Part shown: in pieces, positions 33,363-42,515 of the stretch
Layout of the letters: each line of letters starts with the position of its first letter
How positions within the stretch are numbered: position 1 is the stretch's first letter
Virus record (IMG/VR): IMGVR_UViG_3300046373_000049
Location: 1 to 64,000 of that record
Direction: 5' to 3' (one strand)
Origin: a virus
DNA length: 64,000 nucleotides
The notes under the pieces: generated by a model
What the model saw: only the letters and a program-made list of their open reading frames with translations
Told to the model about the DNA's origin: nothing
The model's database searches: none
Program-made: the position numbers and the translations under genes

Positions 33363-36300
33363 ATGGAAAACGATAAAGACCTGGGCGCATTCGCGTCCAC
33401 CGTTCCGCAGAAGCAGAACGACCTGGGCGACTTCGCTTCTGCTGTACCGGCCCCGCCGTCGCCCATCAAGCGCATGGCTTCGGATGTCGGCCTGTCACTG
33501 GCACGCGGTATTGTCGGCGCCCCTGAAGCGCTGATCGGCTTGGCCGACATTCCTTCTGGTGGCGCTGTCGGTAAGCTGGCCGAACAGGCTGGCATCAAGA
33601 CCAAGGAAACAAAAAACATCATCGCGGATTACTACTCGCCAGAGTACAAGGCCGCGCAGGAAAAGGTCAACACGGCTGAAGGCTTTGTGCCGACCGTCGT
33701 TGCCGCTGCACAGAATCCTTCCACTATCGTCGGTAGCGCGGTTGAATCCCTGCCGTCCATGGTGGCAGGCGGCGCCATTGGCCGCGTCGCCCGTGGCGCT
33801 TCAGCCATGAGTCCAGTTCTCGCTGGCGCCATTGGTGAGGGCGCTGTATCTGCTGGTCAGACGGCAGAGCAGGTTCGCCAGTCCACGGCGAATGGTCTGC
33901 TGACGCCTGAGCAAGCCGGGCTGGCTGCCGCATCCGGCGCCGCCACTGGCGCCATCAACCTTGTTGGCGGCAAGATCGCGCAGAAGCTGGGTATTGCCGA
34001 CCTGGATACCATGCTGGCTGGCGGCGCCGGTCAAGCAGGCCGCGCCGGGCTGGCTCGCCGCGTCGCGCAAGGCGCTGTAAGCGAAGGCTTGCTGGAAGAG
34101 GCGCCACAGTCATACCAGGAACAAGTGGCGCAGAACCTCGCCACCGGCCAGCAATGGAACCAGGGCGCGGCCAATGCTGCTGCACAGGGCGCGCTGGCTG
34201 GCGGCCTGATGGGCGGCGGCGCGAACATCCCTGGCCCTATCACTGGCGCGGCCAACAAGGCAGCACCAGAACAGCCTGGAGCATCCGTACCCATCAAGAC
34301 GATGGAAGCGGCACAGGCTCGCGCAAACCGCATGACCACGGAAACCGGCACGCCGTTTGAAGTCACGCCACATCCGACTGTCGGCGGCTCCTTCACCGTT
34401 ACACCAGTCGAGGTGGAAAATGGAAAACCAGGACGAAGCGATGGAACAGGTGATGGAAAACCATCTGGTGCAGCGAACGCTGTCATGGATTCCGCTGTAC
34501 AACCCGCTAACATCATTGCAGATGCTGGAGCTGGTGGACGCGGGACTGGCGACGCCGGACGAAATCAGCCTGTGGTCGAAGGATCAACTGCCGGAACCGC
34601 GCAACAGCCAGATCGAGTATCTGGCGATCCTGCTGACGCTGGACGTGCCGACCTCGCCGGTAATGTAGAAGCCGCTCCATTGGCGCCGCCCGCTGGCCCG
34701 ATTGAAGCCGCCTCGCGCCTCGCGCCGCAAGCACCTGTCGCTGGCGCCGAGGCCGCTGCCGCTCCGCTGGAAGCAGCGGCTGCCGCCGCGCCCGTACAAG
34801 TGGCTCGCCCTGACGGCACCATCGTCGAGGCCACGAACATCGGTGCGAGCAAGGTCAATCCAGCCGATCCTGCAAGCCTGCGCATGGCGACCGGCTTTGA
34901 TCTGTCAGCGCACGACGCCGCGAACTCCCCGCTCAACGAGCGCCGCCTGTCCACGCCAGCCCAGCAGACCGCGAACAATGCCAAGCTGGGCGAGGCAGAC
35001 TTCCAGGGCTTGACCGTCAAGGTGGAAAATCCACAGGGTTCGGTGCGCAGCGGCGTGGCCGAAGATAAGACCCCATGGAATACCCTGATGACTGAGCACT
35101 ACGGCTACATCAAGGGCACCAAGGGAGCCGATGCCGCTGGCGTCGATACCTTCGTCGGCCCATCCGTGGACAGCCCCAAGGCTTTCGTCGTGGATCAGAC
35201 CAGCGCCGATGGCAAGTTCGACGAGCACAAGGTCATGCTGGGCTTCAACACGCTGGACGAAGCGAAGGCTGCCTATTACGACAACTACCAGCAAGGCTGG
35301 CAGGGCGGCGAGAACATCAGCGAAACGACGGTCGATGGCCTGAAGGATTGGCTGAAGACCGGCGAAACCACACAGCCATTCTCCGCGAACCAGACAACAG
35401 CGCCAGCGCAGGAAGCAGCACCAGCATCGCCCGCCGTGGCCCAGGCCCAGGCCGCCAATGTCGTGCCGAAGGAACTGGCCGTGCAGGCGACCGGCACGTT
35501 TTCCGATCAGGCCGCAGCGCAGACCTTCGCCGCCACGAACAAGCTGGATGTCGAGGCCGTGCCGAATCCGAAGGGCGGATTTTCGCTGGCCCCGAAGGTG
35601 GCGCCGGAAACCGCACTGTCCCGCGTCGCTGACGACAAGCGCATCAATGAATTGAATAAGGCCATGGAAAGCGAGGGCGTCAAGATCAGCGTGGTGCGCA
35701 ATGTCACGCCTGAGCAGCGCATCGTGCAGGCCGTGGCCGACAAGGCATTCGGCACGCGCCTGACCTACGTGACCGACAACGATGTTTTCCATGGCGTCGC
35801 ATACAAGGGCGACGTGTACGTGGCGACCGGCGAGAAATCCCCGCTGATCCCCATCACATTCCACGAGGTATCGCACATCCTGCAAATGACTGATAAGAAG
35901 CTGGCGTCAAAGCTGGAAGATTTCGTCGTGCAATACATGAAGCCGGGCCTTGTTCAAAGCCGCATCGACTACGAGAACTCCCGCGCTCCAGCGGAAAACC
36001 AGATCGGCCTTGAGCAAGGTTTCAATGAAACCATGGCAGACATCGGCGGCGCCGTGGCGGTCGATCCGAACTTCTGGCGCAAGATGGCCGAGCACGACGA
36101 AAGCCTGTTCCGCAAGGTGGCATACAAGGTCATGCAGATGCTGACCAAGGCCATCCGCGTGGCAGCCGGTTCGCACTTCGACATCGACCGCATGGTAAGC
36201 GACCGCGCTGCCGTGCAGGAAGCCATCGCAAAAGCCTGGGGCGAGTACAACAGCAACCGCGACAAGGGCGTTTATAAAGGCAAAGAAAATGGAACAGGAT

Positions 36301-39300
36301 CGGATCAAAAAGCTGGAGGACAGCAAACCCTTGCGCGAAAAGTTCAAGAGCCAGCAGGAGTTTCAGGAAAGTCTGAATTACTGGATGCAGCACCAGGGAA
36401 AGATAATCGCGCTATCCCGCTCCGTGGACTCCCCACCTCCGTCATCGTCGATGGCAAAGCCGTAACCTTCGGCCCGTTCGCACCGGCCAAGGAAGCGGCG
36501 GAACGCTACCGCAAAGCGGCAGGCATCACTGCGCCTGTGCAGCGCGACTACGTGAAGGTCGATCCGCAGCGTGCCCGTGGCATCGCCGCAGAATTTGAGG
36601 ACATGAAGCACGACCCGAGCGATCCGAAGGTCAAGGCGTCGTATGCCGCCATGATTAAAGAAACGCTGGCCCAGTACCAGGAAATCAAGAAGACCGGCCT
36701 GAAGATCGAGCTGATTACCGGCGCCGACCCATACGGCAATCCGCGCAAAGCCATTATGGATGTCGTCAACAACAACCACTTGTGGGTCTACCCAACTACG
36801 TCGGGATTTGGCGGCACCGAGTCCGCAGGCGTGGACATCACCGGCAATCCACTGCTGGCGCCAGTGGACGAAAAGATCGGCAAGCACCAGCTTGTAGCGA
36901 ACGATGTTTTCCGCATCGTCCACGATTACTTCGGCCACATCAAGGAGGGCGTCGGCTTCCGCGCCGAGGGCGAAGAGAACGCATGGCAGCAGCACGCTTC
37001 CATGTACTCCGACCTTGCCCGCCCAGCCATGACGACCGAGACTCGCGGCCAGAACTCATGGGTAAATTTCGGCCCGTTCGCTGAATTCAACAAGACGGCA
37101 AACGGCGCCGACACGCAGTACGCTCCACAGAAAGTCGGCCTGATGCCTGAGTGGACGGCGACCAATGAGAAGCCGCAGTTCTCGCGCACGCCGCCCGACT
37201 GGATCAATCAAGTCCCAGGCATGACGCCTGAGATTGCGAAGAAGGTGGGCTTGTGGGTTCCTGAAAAAACCCTGGCAGAACGCTTCAACGAGCTGAAGCA
37301 AGACCTTGGCAAGAAGATGGTGCAGGGCATGGTCGATCAGTTCGCGCCCATCAAGGCGCTGGACATGAAGGCGTACATGCAGGCCCGGCTGTCGAAGGCA
37401 TCCGATGGCGGCCTGGAAGCCATGCTGATGTATGGCAAGCTGGGCCTGGACGCCGATGGCGCCATCACGGTCAGCAATACGGGCGGCTTCATCGACTCCA
37501 TGAAAAAGCTGGGCGTAGAGCAGGAGCGCTTCTTTTCCTGGGTAGCAGGCAACCGCGCCGCCGAGCTGAAGGCGAACGGCAAAGAAAACCTCTTCACCGA
37601 TACCGACATCAGCGCGCTGAAGAACTTGAACCAGGGCGTGAATGCTGACGGCAAAAACCGTACAGCCCTGTACGCCGAGGTGCTGAAGGACTTGAACGGT
37701 TTCTCGAAATCCATCCTGGACATCGCAGAGAAGTCGGGCTTGATCGACGGCAACGAGCGCCACAAGTGGGAGAAGGATTTCTATGTGCCGTTCTACCGCG
37801 TCCTGGAAGATGACGGCAAGGCTGTCGGCCCGCGCAATCTGGCTGGCCTGACGAACCAGTACGCCTTCAAGAAGCTGAAGGGCGGCAAGGAAAACTTGAA
37901 TGACCTGATGCAGAACACGGTCATGAACTGGGCGCATCTGTTGTCGGCATCGCTCAAGAATCAGGCGGCCACGACGACCCTGGACGCGGCACAGAAACTG
38001 GGCGTGGCCCACAATGTCACGTCGTCCACGAAGGGTTCCGTCTTCGTCCTGAAGAATGGCAAGGAAATGCACTACGTCGTTGACGATCCATTCATCACCG
38101 ATGCGATTTCTTCGCTCGCCTTCAGCGGCATGAAGGGCACCATCATCGACATCGCCACCAAGGCGAAGCGGATGCTGTCGTTCGGCGTGACGTTCGGCCC
38201 GACCTACAAAATCCGCAACATCATCCGCGACCAATTGCAAGCCGTGGCCGCGAACCCGATGTCGCTCAACGTGGCGAAGAACCTTGCCACCGGCATCAAG
38301 TATTCGTCGAAGGACAATCCACTGTATGCGCAGATGCTGGCTGGCGGCGGCCTGTTCCGCATGGGCGCTGCCTACGAGGACAACCGCGCACAGCACCTGA
38401 AGAATCTGGTGAAGAAGCTCCCATCTGGCAGCATCGTGGACTCGACGACGAAGCTGCGCGGCGTGGCGAACAAAGCATACGACGCCTGGATGGAACTGGG
38501 CGACCGTGGCGAGACAATCACGCGGGCCGCGATCTACTCGCAGATGATGGCCGCTGGAGCAAGCCATCTGGAAGCCAGCTACAACACGCGGGACAGCATG
38601 GACTTCGGCCTGCAAGGTGCATGGCCTGCCGTCCGCCTGTTGACGCAAACCGTACCGTTCATGAATGCCCGCATGCAGGGTCTGTATAAGCTGGGCCGCG
38701 CAGCCAAGGAAAACCCACGCCGCTTCGCCACGGTGCTGGGCGCCACGTCCATCGCCACGATTGCGCTGATGCTGGCGAGCCGCGACGACGAGGACTGGAA
38801 GCGCCGCGAGGAATGGGATCGTGACAGCTTCTGGTGGTTCAAAGTCGGCGGCAAAGCCATTCGCATTCCAAAGCCATTCGAGATTGGCGCCATGGCATCC
38901 ATTGCAGAGCGTGGCCTTGACATGATCCTGGAAGGCATGGACGAAAAGAGCCGCGACCGTTTCGCCAAGCGGCTGTATCACATCGTCATGGATAACCTGT
39001 CGATGAATCCTGTTCCGCAGCTCGTCAAGCCAGCACTCGACCTGTACGCCAACAAAGACCCGTTCCGCCTGCGCGCCATTGAAACCCCTGGCATGGAAAA
39101 GCTGTCTAAGTCCGAGCGCATCGGCGGCAGCACGACCGGCATGGCCGTGATGCTTGGCAAGGCAGGCGTCCTGTCGCCAGTCCAGATCGACTACATCATC
39201 AGCGGATACTTCGGCTGGCTTGGTTCGCACATCGCCATGGCTGCCGACCCAGTGATGCGCCCAGTAATGGGCATGCCTGAAAAGGCTGAACGGAAGATCG

Positions 39301-39647
39301 ACGACGCCTTCTTCGTGGGCGACTGGGTAAAGGAATTGCCATCGAACCAAAGCCGCTATGTCGAAGAGTTTTATCGCCAAGCTGTCAAGGTGCGCGAAGC
39401 AACGGCTGACATGCAGCACTATAAAAAACTCGGCAATATCGAGAAGGCCCGCGAGATTTTCGAGGAAGACAAGGAGCTGATTAAGCAATCGCCGCGTTTC
39501 AATATGGCAACCACGAGTATCAATAAAATCAATTTACGAATTCAACAAGTACAAGCATCCAGTAAAATGGATGCCAAGCAGAAACGGGTTGAAGTGGATC
39601 GCCTTAGCGCTATGCGAAATAAGATTGCTGAAAGAGTAATGAAGTGA
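33363..39647 (+). CDS. Giant polyvalent virion protein, 2094 aa
   Basis: Probably ejected with the DNA. Segments, by approximate residue: 1-290 Ala/Gly-rich amphipathic region ending EGLLEEAPQSYQEQVAQNLA; 545-650 inorganic-pyrophosphatase-like domain (YGYIKGTKGADA, VDTFVGP, FDEHKVMLGF); 730-930 zincin-type metalloprotease with H834-E-V-S-H838 and a downstream NETMAD glutamate; 1100-1260 conserved phage block with HDYFGHIKEGVGF and TTETRGQNSWVNFGPF; 1550-2094 large C-terminal region like LPD38 (ETITRAAIYSQ, MDFGLQG, PFMNARMQGL), with a hydrophobic helix near 1790. These domains fit the polyvalent proteins of phages and conjugative elements, thought to protect incoming DNA or reshape the host. 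Confidence 0.8.
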   Translation: MENDKDLGAFASTVPQKQNDLGDFASAVPAPPSPIKRMASDVGLSLARGIVGAPEALIGLADIPSGGAVGKLAEQAGIKTKETKNIIADYYSPEYKAAQEKVNTAEGFVPTVVAAAQNPSTIVGSAVESLPSMVAGGAIGRVARGASAMSPVLAGAIGEGAVSAGQTAEQVRQSTANGLLTPEQAGLAAASGAATGAINLVGGKIAQKLGIADLDTMLAGGAGQAGRAGLARRVAQGAVSEGLLEEAPQSYQEQVAQNLATGQQWNQGAANAAAQGALAGGLMGGGANIPGPITGAANKAAPEQPGASVPIKTMEAAQARANRMTTETGTPFEVTPHPTVGGSFTVTPVEVENGKPGRSDGTGDGKPSGAANAVMDSAVQPANIIADAGAGGRGTGDAGRNQPVVEGSTAGTAQQPDRVSGDPADAGRADLAGNVEAAPLAPPAGPIEAASRLAPQAPVAGAEAAAAPLEAAAAAAPVQVARPDGTIVEATNIGASKVNPADPASLRMATGFDLSAHDAANSPLNERRLSTPAQQTANNAKLGEADFQGLTVKVENPQGSVRSGVAEDKTPWNTLMTEHYGYIKGTKGADAAGVDTFVGPSVDSPKAFVVDQTSADGKFDEHKVMLGFNTLDEAKAAYYDNYQQGWQGGENISETTVDGLKDWLKTGETTQPFSANQTTAPAQEAAPASPAVAQAQAANVVPKELAVQATGTFSDQAAAQTFAATNKLDVEAVPNPKGGFSLAPKVAPETALSRVADDKRINELNKAMESEGVKISVVRNVTPEQRIVQAVADKAFGTRLTYVTDNDVFHGVAYKGDVYVATGEKSPLIPITFHEVSHILQMTDKKLASKLEDFVVQYMKPGLVQSRIDYENSRAPAENQIGLEQGFNETMADIGGAVAVDPNFWRKMAEHDESLFRKVAYKVMQMLTKAIRVAAGSHFDIDRMVSDRAAVQEAIAKAWGEYNSNRDKGVYKGKENGTGSDQKAGGQQTLARKVQEPAGVSGKSELLDAAPGKDNRAIPLRGLPTSVIVDGKAVTFGPFAPAKEAAERYRKAAGITAPVQRDYVKVDPQRARGIAAEFEDMKHDPSDPKVKASYAAMIKETLAQYQEIKKTGLKIELITGADPYGNPRKAIMDVVNNNHLWVYPTTSGFGGTESAGVDITGNPLLAPVDEKIGKHQLVANDVFRIVHDYFGHIKEGVGFRAEGEENAWQQHASMYSDLARPAMTTETRGQNSWVNFGPFAEFNKTANGADTQYAPQKVGLMPEWTATNEKPQFSRTPPDWINQVPGMTPEIAKKVGLWVPEKTLAERFNELKQDLGKKMVQGMVDQFAPIKALDMKAYMQARLSKASDGGLEAMLMYGKLGLDADGAITVSNTGGFIDSMKKLGVEQERFFSWVAGNRAAELKANGKENLFTDTDISALKNLNQGVNADGKNRTALYAEVLKDLNGFSKSILDIAEKSGLIDGNERHKWEKDFYVPFYRVLEDDGKAVGPRNLAGLTNQYAFKKLKGGKENLNDLMQNTVMNWAHLLSASLKNQAATTTLDAAQKLGVAHNVTSSTKGSVFVLKNGKEMHYVVDDPFITDAISSLAFSGMKGTIIDIATKAKRMLSFGVTFGPTYKIRNIIRDQLQAVAANPMSLNVAKNLATGIKYSSKDNPLYAQMLAGGGLFRMGAAYEDNRAQHLKNLVKKLPSGSIVDSTTKLRGVANKAYDAWMELGDRGETITRAAIYSQMMAAGASHLEASYNTRDSMDFGLQGAWPAVRLLTQTVPFMNARMQGLYKLGRAAKENPRRFATVLGATSIATIALMLASRDDEDWKRREEWDRDSFWWFKVGGKAIRIPKPFEIGAMASIAERGLDMILEGMDEKSRDRFAKRLYHIVMDNLSMNPVPQLVKPALDLYANKDPFRLRAIETPGMEKLSKSERIGGSTTGMAVMLGKAGVLSPVQIDYIISGYFGWLGSHIAMAADPVMRPVMGMPEKAERKIDDAFFVGDWVKELPSNQSRYVEEFYRQAVKVREATADMQHYKKLGNIEKAREIFEEDKELIKQSPRFNMATTSINKINLRIQQVQASSKMDAKQKRVEVDRLSAMRNKIAERVMK
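37659..37674. repeat. Palindrome CGTACAG-CC-CTGTACG
   Basis: An exact copy of GTACAG-NN-CTGTAC extended by one C-G pair, inside the giant polyvalent gene. The two central bases differ from the other exact copies (CC here, AA or TT elsewhere), so the arms, not the centre, are conserved. Confidence 0.5.
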
Positions 39648-39650
39648 CGC

Positions 39651-39668
39651 GGCCCCGTATCATGGGCC
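39651..39668 (+). terminator. Hairpin between giant gene and lysis cassette
   Basis: GGCCC (39651-39655) can pair with GGGCC (39664-39668); alternatively GGCCA (39665-39669) can pair with TGGCC (39677-39681). The two forms exclude each other. No T-run follows, so termination would be partial; the site may set expression of the lysis genes relative to the virion genes. Confidence 0.4.
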
Positions 39669-39700
39669 ACTTTAAATGGCCTTGATACAGGGGATTAAGC

Positions 39701-40042
39701 GTGGACAATTACGGCGACGAAACGGAACTCACGACGGCAGAATGGCGCGAAAGCATGACCGTCGCGCTGGCGAACCAGCAGGAGCTGATCGAGGTGCTGC
39801 AAAAGCAGAGCGACATTTGCACCGAAGAACTGGCCCAGCTAAAACTTGGCGTGGCAGAGAACAGCGCCATGACGAAGGAAACCCGCGACAACTCCAGCGA
39901 AATGCTGGAAGTGTTTAAGCTGATGAAGGGCGGGATGAAGGTAATCGAATTCATCGGCAAGCTGGGCAAGGTCGTCGCCATGATCGGCGCTGGCTATGCC
40001 GCATATCAGAAACTGAAGCACGGCGAATGGCCGATTAAATAG
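39701..40042 (+). CDS. Putative holin or antiholin-like protein, 113 aa
   Basis: GTG start at 39701, 7 nt after AGGGG. The N-terminal 75 residues are a charged coiled coil; residues 80-103 form an amphipathic, weakly hydrophobic helix (VIEFIGKLGKVVAMIGAGYAAY) followed by a basic end. This layout is common in small genes next to holins. It may be a second holin-type component or a regulator of lysis timing. Confidence 0.5.
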   Translation: MDNYGDETELTTAEWRESMTVALANQQELIEVLQKQSDICTEELAQLKLGVAENSAMTKETRDNSSEMLEVFKLMKGGMKVIEFIGKLGKVVAMIGAGYAAYQKLKHGEWPIK

Positions 40043-40050
40043 GAGCTGTC

Positions 40051-40290
40051 ATGGAACTGATCGACGACAAAAGCAAGCTGATGAAATTCTGGAGCGTGCG
40101 CGCCAGCATCTTCGCCGCGCTCTTCGCGCTGCTGGACTTGCTGTCGCAGATGACGGACGTGCTGCCGTTCGTCAAGGGCATTGTGCCTGACCGCACCTTC
40201 ATGGTCATGTCGCTGGTCTGCGCATTGGCTGCGCCAGTCCTGCGCGCCATCAAACAAGCGAGCCTGCACGATGAATCCGGTCAGCCTTAA
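40051..40290 (+). CDS. Holin, two transmembrane helices
   Basis: A 79-residue protein. Helix one is about 17-36 (VRASIFAALFALLDLLSQ), then a loop with a LPFVKGIVPDR turn, then helix two about 49-66 (FMVMSLVCALAAPVLRAI). Size, topology and position just before the endolysin fit a class II-type holin (DUF7940-like). Its 3' end overlaps the endolysin start by 20 nt. Confidence 0.7.
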   Translation: MELIDDKSKLMKFWSVRASIFAALFALLDLLSQMTDVLPFVKGIVPDRTFMVMSLVCALAAPVLRAIKQASLHDESGQP

Positions 40291-40795
40291 ACAGCTCAAG
40301 GCCATCATGCCGCTGGCCTACGGCAAAGCCGACCTGTTCCTGGGGCCGCTCAATGCAGCCATGGCTGAATTCGACATCAGCACGCCAGCGCGCCAAGCAT
40401 CCTTCCTGTCGCAGATCGCCCACGAGTCGGGCCAACTGCGCTGGGTTCGGGAGCTGGCGAGCGGCAAGGCATACGAGGGTCGCAAAGACCTGGGCAACAC
40501 GCAGCCGGGCGACGGCGTGCGGTTCAAGGGTCGCGGCCTGTTGCAGACCACTGGCCGCAGCAACTACGCCCAGGCTGCCGCCGCGCTGCACCTGGACTGC
40601 ATCAACCATCCTGAGCTGCTGGAGCAGCCGCTCAACGCAGCTCGTGCTGCCGGGCTGTTCTGGAAGCGCAACAACCTCAACGCCCTGGCAGACACCGGCA
40701 ACCAGGAGCGCGTGACGCGGCGCGTCAACGGTGGCGTGAATGGCTTGGCCGAACGACTGGCCTTTTACTCTGTGGCGATGAAGGTGCTGGCATGA
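40271..40795 (+). CDS. Endolysin, GH19 chitinase-like muramidase
   Basis: A 174-residue GH19 lytic enzyme. Key signatures: QIAHESGQ (E52, expected catalytic acid), YEGRKDLGN (E69), then GDGVRFKGRGLLQTTGRSNY, typical of phage GH19 endolysins that cut peptidoglycan glycan strands. There is no signal peptide, so release needs the holin. The start at 40271 lies inside the holin gene; ATG 40181 would give an unnatural N-terminus. Confidence 0.88.
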   Translation: MNPVSLKQLKAIMPLAYGKADLFLGPLNAAMAEFDISTPARQASFLSQIAHESGQLRWVRELASGKAYEGRKDLGNTQPGDGVRFKGRGLLQTTGRSNYAQAAAALHLDCINHPELLEQPLNAARAAGLFWKRNNLNALADTGNQERVTRRVNGGVNGLAERLAFYSVAMKVLA

Positions 40796-41184
40796 ACAAG
40801 ATCGCGGATTTCTTCGGACTGGGCTGGGTCAAGGTAGTTGTCGTCGGCATCGTCCTCGCTGGCTGCTTCAGCGCAGGCTGGGCGACGAACGGATGGCGGC
40901 TTGGCACCGACATAGCCAAAATCAAATTGGAGGCCGCCACGGGCCGCGCAGACGCCACAGAGCTGGCATTGAAGAAGCTGGCTGACGACAGCAAGAAGGT
41001 CAACGAGGCTGCCGTGAAGTCCGCCGCCACCATCAACGGCGTCAACGACAAGCTCGATGCCATTCGGAAGGATATGAAAAATGCGAAACCGCCACCTCTT
41101 CCTGCTGGCTGCCGTCCTGATCCTGTCAGGGTGCGAGCACTTACCGAAGCAGCCGCCGCAGTGGACGCCGCCACAACTCGATAG
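40792..41184 (+). CDS. Rz: i-spanin (Rz-like)
   Basis: A 130-residue protein beginning with an N-terminal membrane anchor (residues 11-31, GWVKVVVVGIVLAGCFSAGW) and followed by a periplasmic coiled coil (45-95). It overlaps the endolysin by ATGA, and an outer-membrane lipoprotein gene is embedded in its 3' part in the +1 frame. It would pair with that protein to fuse inner and outer membranes at the end of lysis. Confidence 0.82.
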   Translation: MNKIADFFGLGWVKVVVVGIVLAGCFSAGWATNGWRLGTDIAKIKLEAATGRADATELALKKLADDSKKVNEAAVKSAATINGVNDKLDAIRKDMKNAKPPPLPAGCRPDPVRVRALTEAAAAVDAATTR

Positions 41185-41332
41185 CAAGCTTGCCGAGCCT
41201 TGCCATAAAAATGGCCTGCCAGCATCGGATGATTACGATGCATGGCAAGCCTGGGTACAGGATAAGGTGCTGCCGAATTACGCGGACTGCGCAATCCGGC
41301 ATAACGCTACTGTCGATGCTTGGCCCAGGTAG
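41081..41332 (+). CDS. Rz1: o-spanin lipoprotein (Rz1-like)
   Basis: An 83-residue lipoprotein with signal peptide and lipobox LILSGC (C18), then a Pro-rich PKQPPQWTPP segment. It starts inside the Rz-like gene in the +1 frame (104-nt overlap) and extends beyond it. Its last 26 nt overlap the 3' end of a minus-strand gene, so transcription is convergent here. Confidence 0.82.
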   Translation: MRNRHLFLLAAVLILSGCEHLPKQPPQWTPPQLDSKLAEPCHKNGLPASDDYDAWQAWVQDKVLPNYADCAIRHNATVDAWPR

Positions 41333-41750
41333 CTTCCAGGGCTTTCTTCTTCGCTGCGCGCCGGGCCGCTGTTTGCTTCAGCACAGGCAAGTCCAGTTTG
41401 GCGCGCACGACATCATACAAGCTGGATTCCTCGCGGTTTATCAATGACTTGTCAGGCTCGTACAGCGTGACGGTGGAAATGCTTTGCGCATCAGTCCTTG
41501 ATAGGGATGCCGGGTGCTCGCTTTTCAACACGATATATCCGATACCCCATCCAACTTCCCGCAGACCGCAGCGCAAGCAAACGCGCTCGTCAGGGTCTGA
41601 TGCTCCATAGTCCGACAGCTTCGGCTTGCACTGGCCGATTTCCTTATGCTTGCAGTAGCGTATGGCGCGGTACTGTGCCTGTGCTACACCGGCCCGCGCC
41701 TCCTTCAGCACTTCATACGCCTTGCGGATTCCAGCGTCCTTCGGTTTCAT
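41307..41750 (-). CDS. Hypothetical protein with zinc motif, about 147 aa
   Basis: Last gene of the leftward operon. ATG 41750 lies 6 nt after GGAG; ATG 41762 is an alternative. Contains C-K-H at about 32-34 and CLRCG at about 57-61, which could bind zinc, and an Ala/Lys-rich C-terminal helix. Function unknown. It meets the Rz1 gene tail to tail. Confidence 0.55.
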   Translation of the reverse strand: MKPKDAGIRKAYEVLKEARAGVAQAQYRAIRYCKHKEIGQCKPKLSDYGASDPDERVCLRCGLREVGWGIGYIVLKSEHPASLSRTDAQSISTVTLYEPDKSLINREESSLYDVVRAKLDLPVLKQTAARRAAKKKALEATWAKHRQ

Positions 41751-41788
41751 ACCGCTCTCCATAGGCCGGGCGAACCCGGCCCGGCCAG

Positions 41789-42100
41789 TTACACTGCCAA
41801 ACGATCCAGCAAGTCCAGGATCGAATGATCCAGGCCCGACACGTAGTTTTCCAGGCCGACCAACTGGCCCGCGTACAACGAAGCGTCAGGGCCGACGACC
41901 GCCAATTCGCTGGACGTGCTGGCCGCCAATTCAGACTGCTGACGCAGAACCGGCTGAAGCCGTGTTGCCAGTTCTTTCAAGTGCCCATGCAGGAAGTCCA
42001 CCGCCGAGCCGAGTCGCTGGAACCGGGAATCCAGTTCCGACAGTGGCAATGGTGCGGCAGAAGTCCCGATGTTGGTTGATGTCGTAGTGCTCGATGCCAT
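41789..42100 (-). CDS. Hypothetical helical protein, 103 aa
   Basis: Ser/Thr-rich start, then PLPLSELDSRFQRLGSAVDF and helices with HLKELATRLQPVLRQQSE, a plausible small coiled coil. Its first 170 nt overlap the 3' end of the winged-helix gene in another frame. The protein-like composition of this frame suggests the overlap is real and that this product is the better conserved of the two in that stretch. Confidence 0.5.
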   Translation of the reverse strand: MASSTTTSTNIGTSAAPLPLSELDSRFQRLGSAVDFLHGHLKELATRLQPVLRQQSELAASTSSELAVVGPDASLYAGQLVGLENYVSGLDHSILDLLDRLAV

Positions 42101-42515
42101 TTTCTTCTTCCTTGATAGTGTTGCTGGGATTCAGCCCAGCGCTGTCTTGCGTTACCGGCCCGAAGAACGCGGCGTCGAGCGGGTCACGATGCGCCGTGCC
42201 GTCCTGCCAGTCCTTCGTAAAAATTCGCAGCTCGTGGTCGTAATCGTCACGACCGAACAGCAGCTCTTCTTCAGTCGGCTGGGCGCCAAGGCTGTACATG
42301 GCGATGTAGCCGCCGCGACGATTGCCAGGGTTATAGCCGCTGATGTGGATCAAGCCGTTCTGTTTCATGAAGGTCAGGTAATGACCGTAGGTTCCTTTTG
42401 GCATGTTCATCTTTTCGCCAATCGAGGATGCCGTAACGAAGCCCATGCCGATAAGCTCTTCGATACGCATGATCCGTGCGATGGCGGTGGGGGTAGTGAA
42501 ATTGTAGCCAGCCAT
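41931..42515 (-). CDS. Winged-helix DNA-binding protein, 194 aa
   Basis: Residues 8-80 read as a winged helix (ARIMRIEELIGMGFVTASSIGEKMNMPKG, then YLTFMKQNGLIHISGYN). The middle carries acidic segments (PTEEELLFGRDDYDHELRIF). The last 55 residues overlap the next gene and look unstructured. It may regulate the leftward operon, but no partner site is known. It starts just after the upstream stop (TAAATG). Confidence 0.6.
   Translation of the reverse strand: MAGYNFTTPTAIARIMRIEELIGMGFVTASSIGEKMNMPKGTYGHYLTFMKQNGLIHISGYNPGNRRGGYIAMYSLGAQPTEEELLFGRDDYDHELRIFTKDWQDGTAHRDPLDAAFFGPVTQDSAGLNPSNTIKEEENGIEHYDINQHRDFCRTIATVGTGFPVPATRLGGGLPAWALERTGNTASAGSASAV

Noticed and set aside
37056-39488. An 810-codon frame antisense to the giant polyvalent gene
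   Set aside because: It mirrors the codon pattern of the plus-strand gene, which has recognisable domains; the antisense product is His/Arg/Leu/Val-rich with no domain. The same applies to long antisense frames at 27292-29199, 12246-13568 and 43828-45111.
41307-41332. Convergent 26-nt overlap of the Rz1 gene and the minus-strand gene as a special switch
   Set aside because: Short tail-to-tail overlaps are common in compact phage genomes and no hairpin or motif marks the site.
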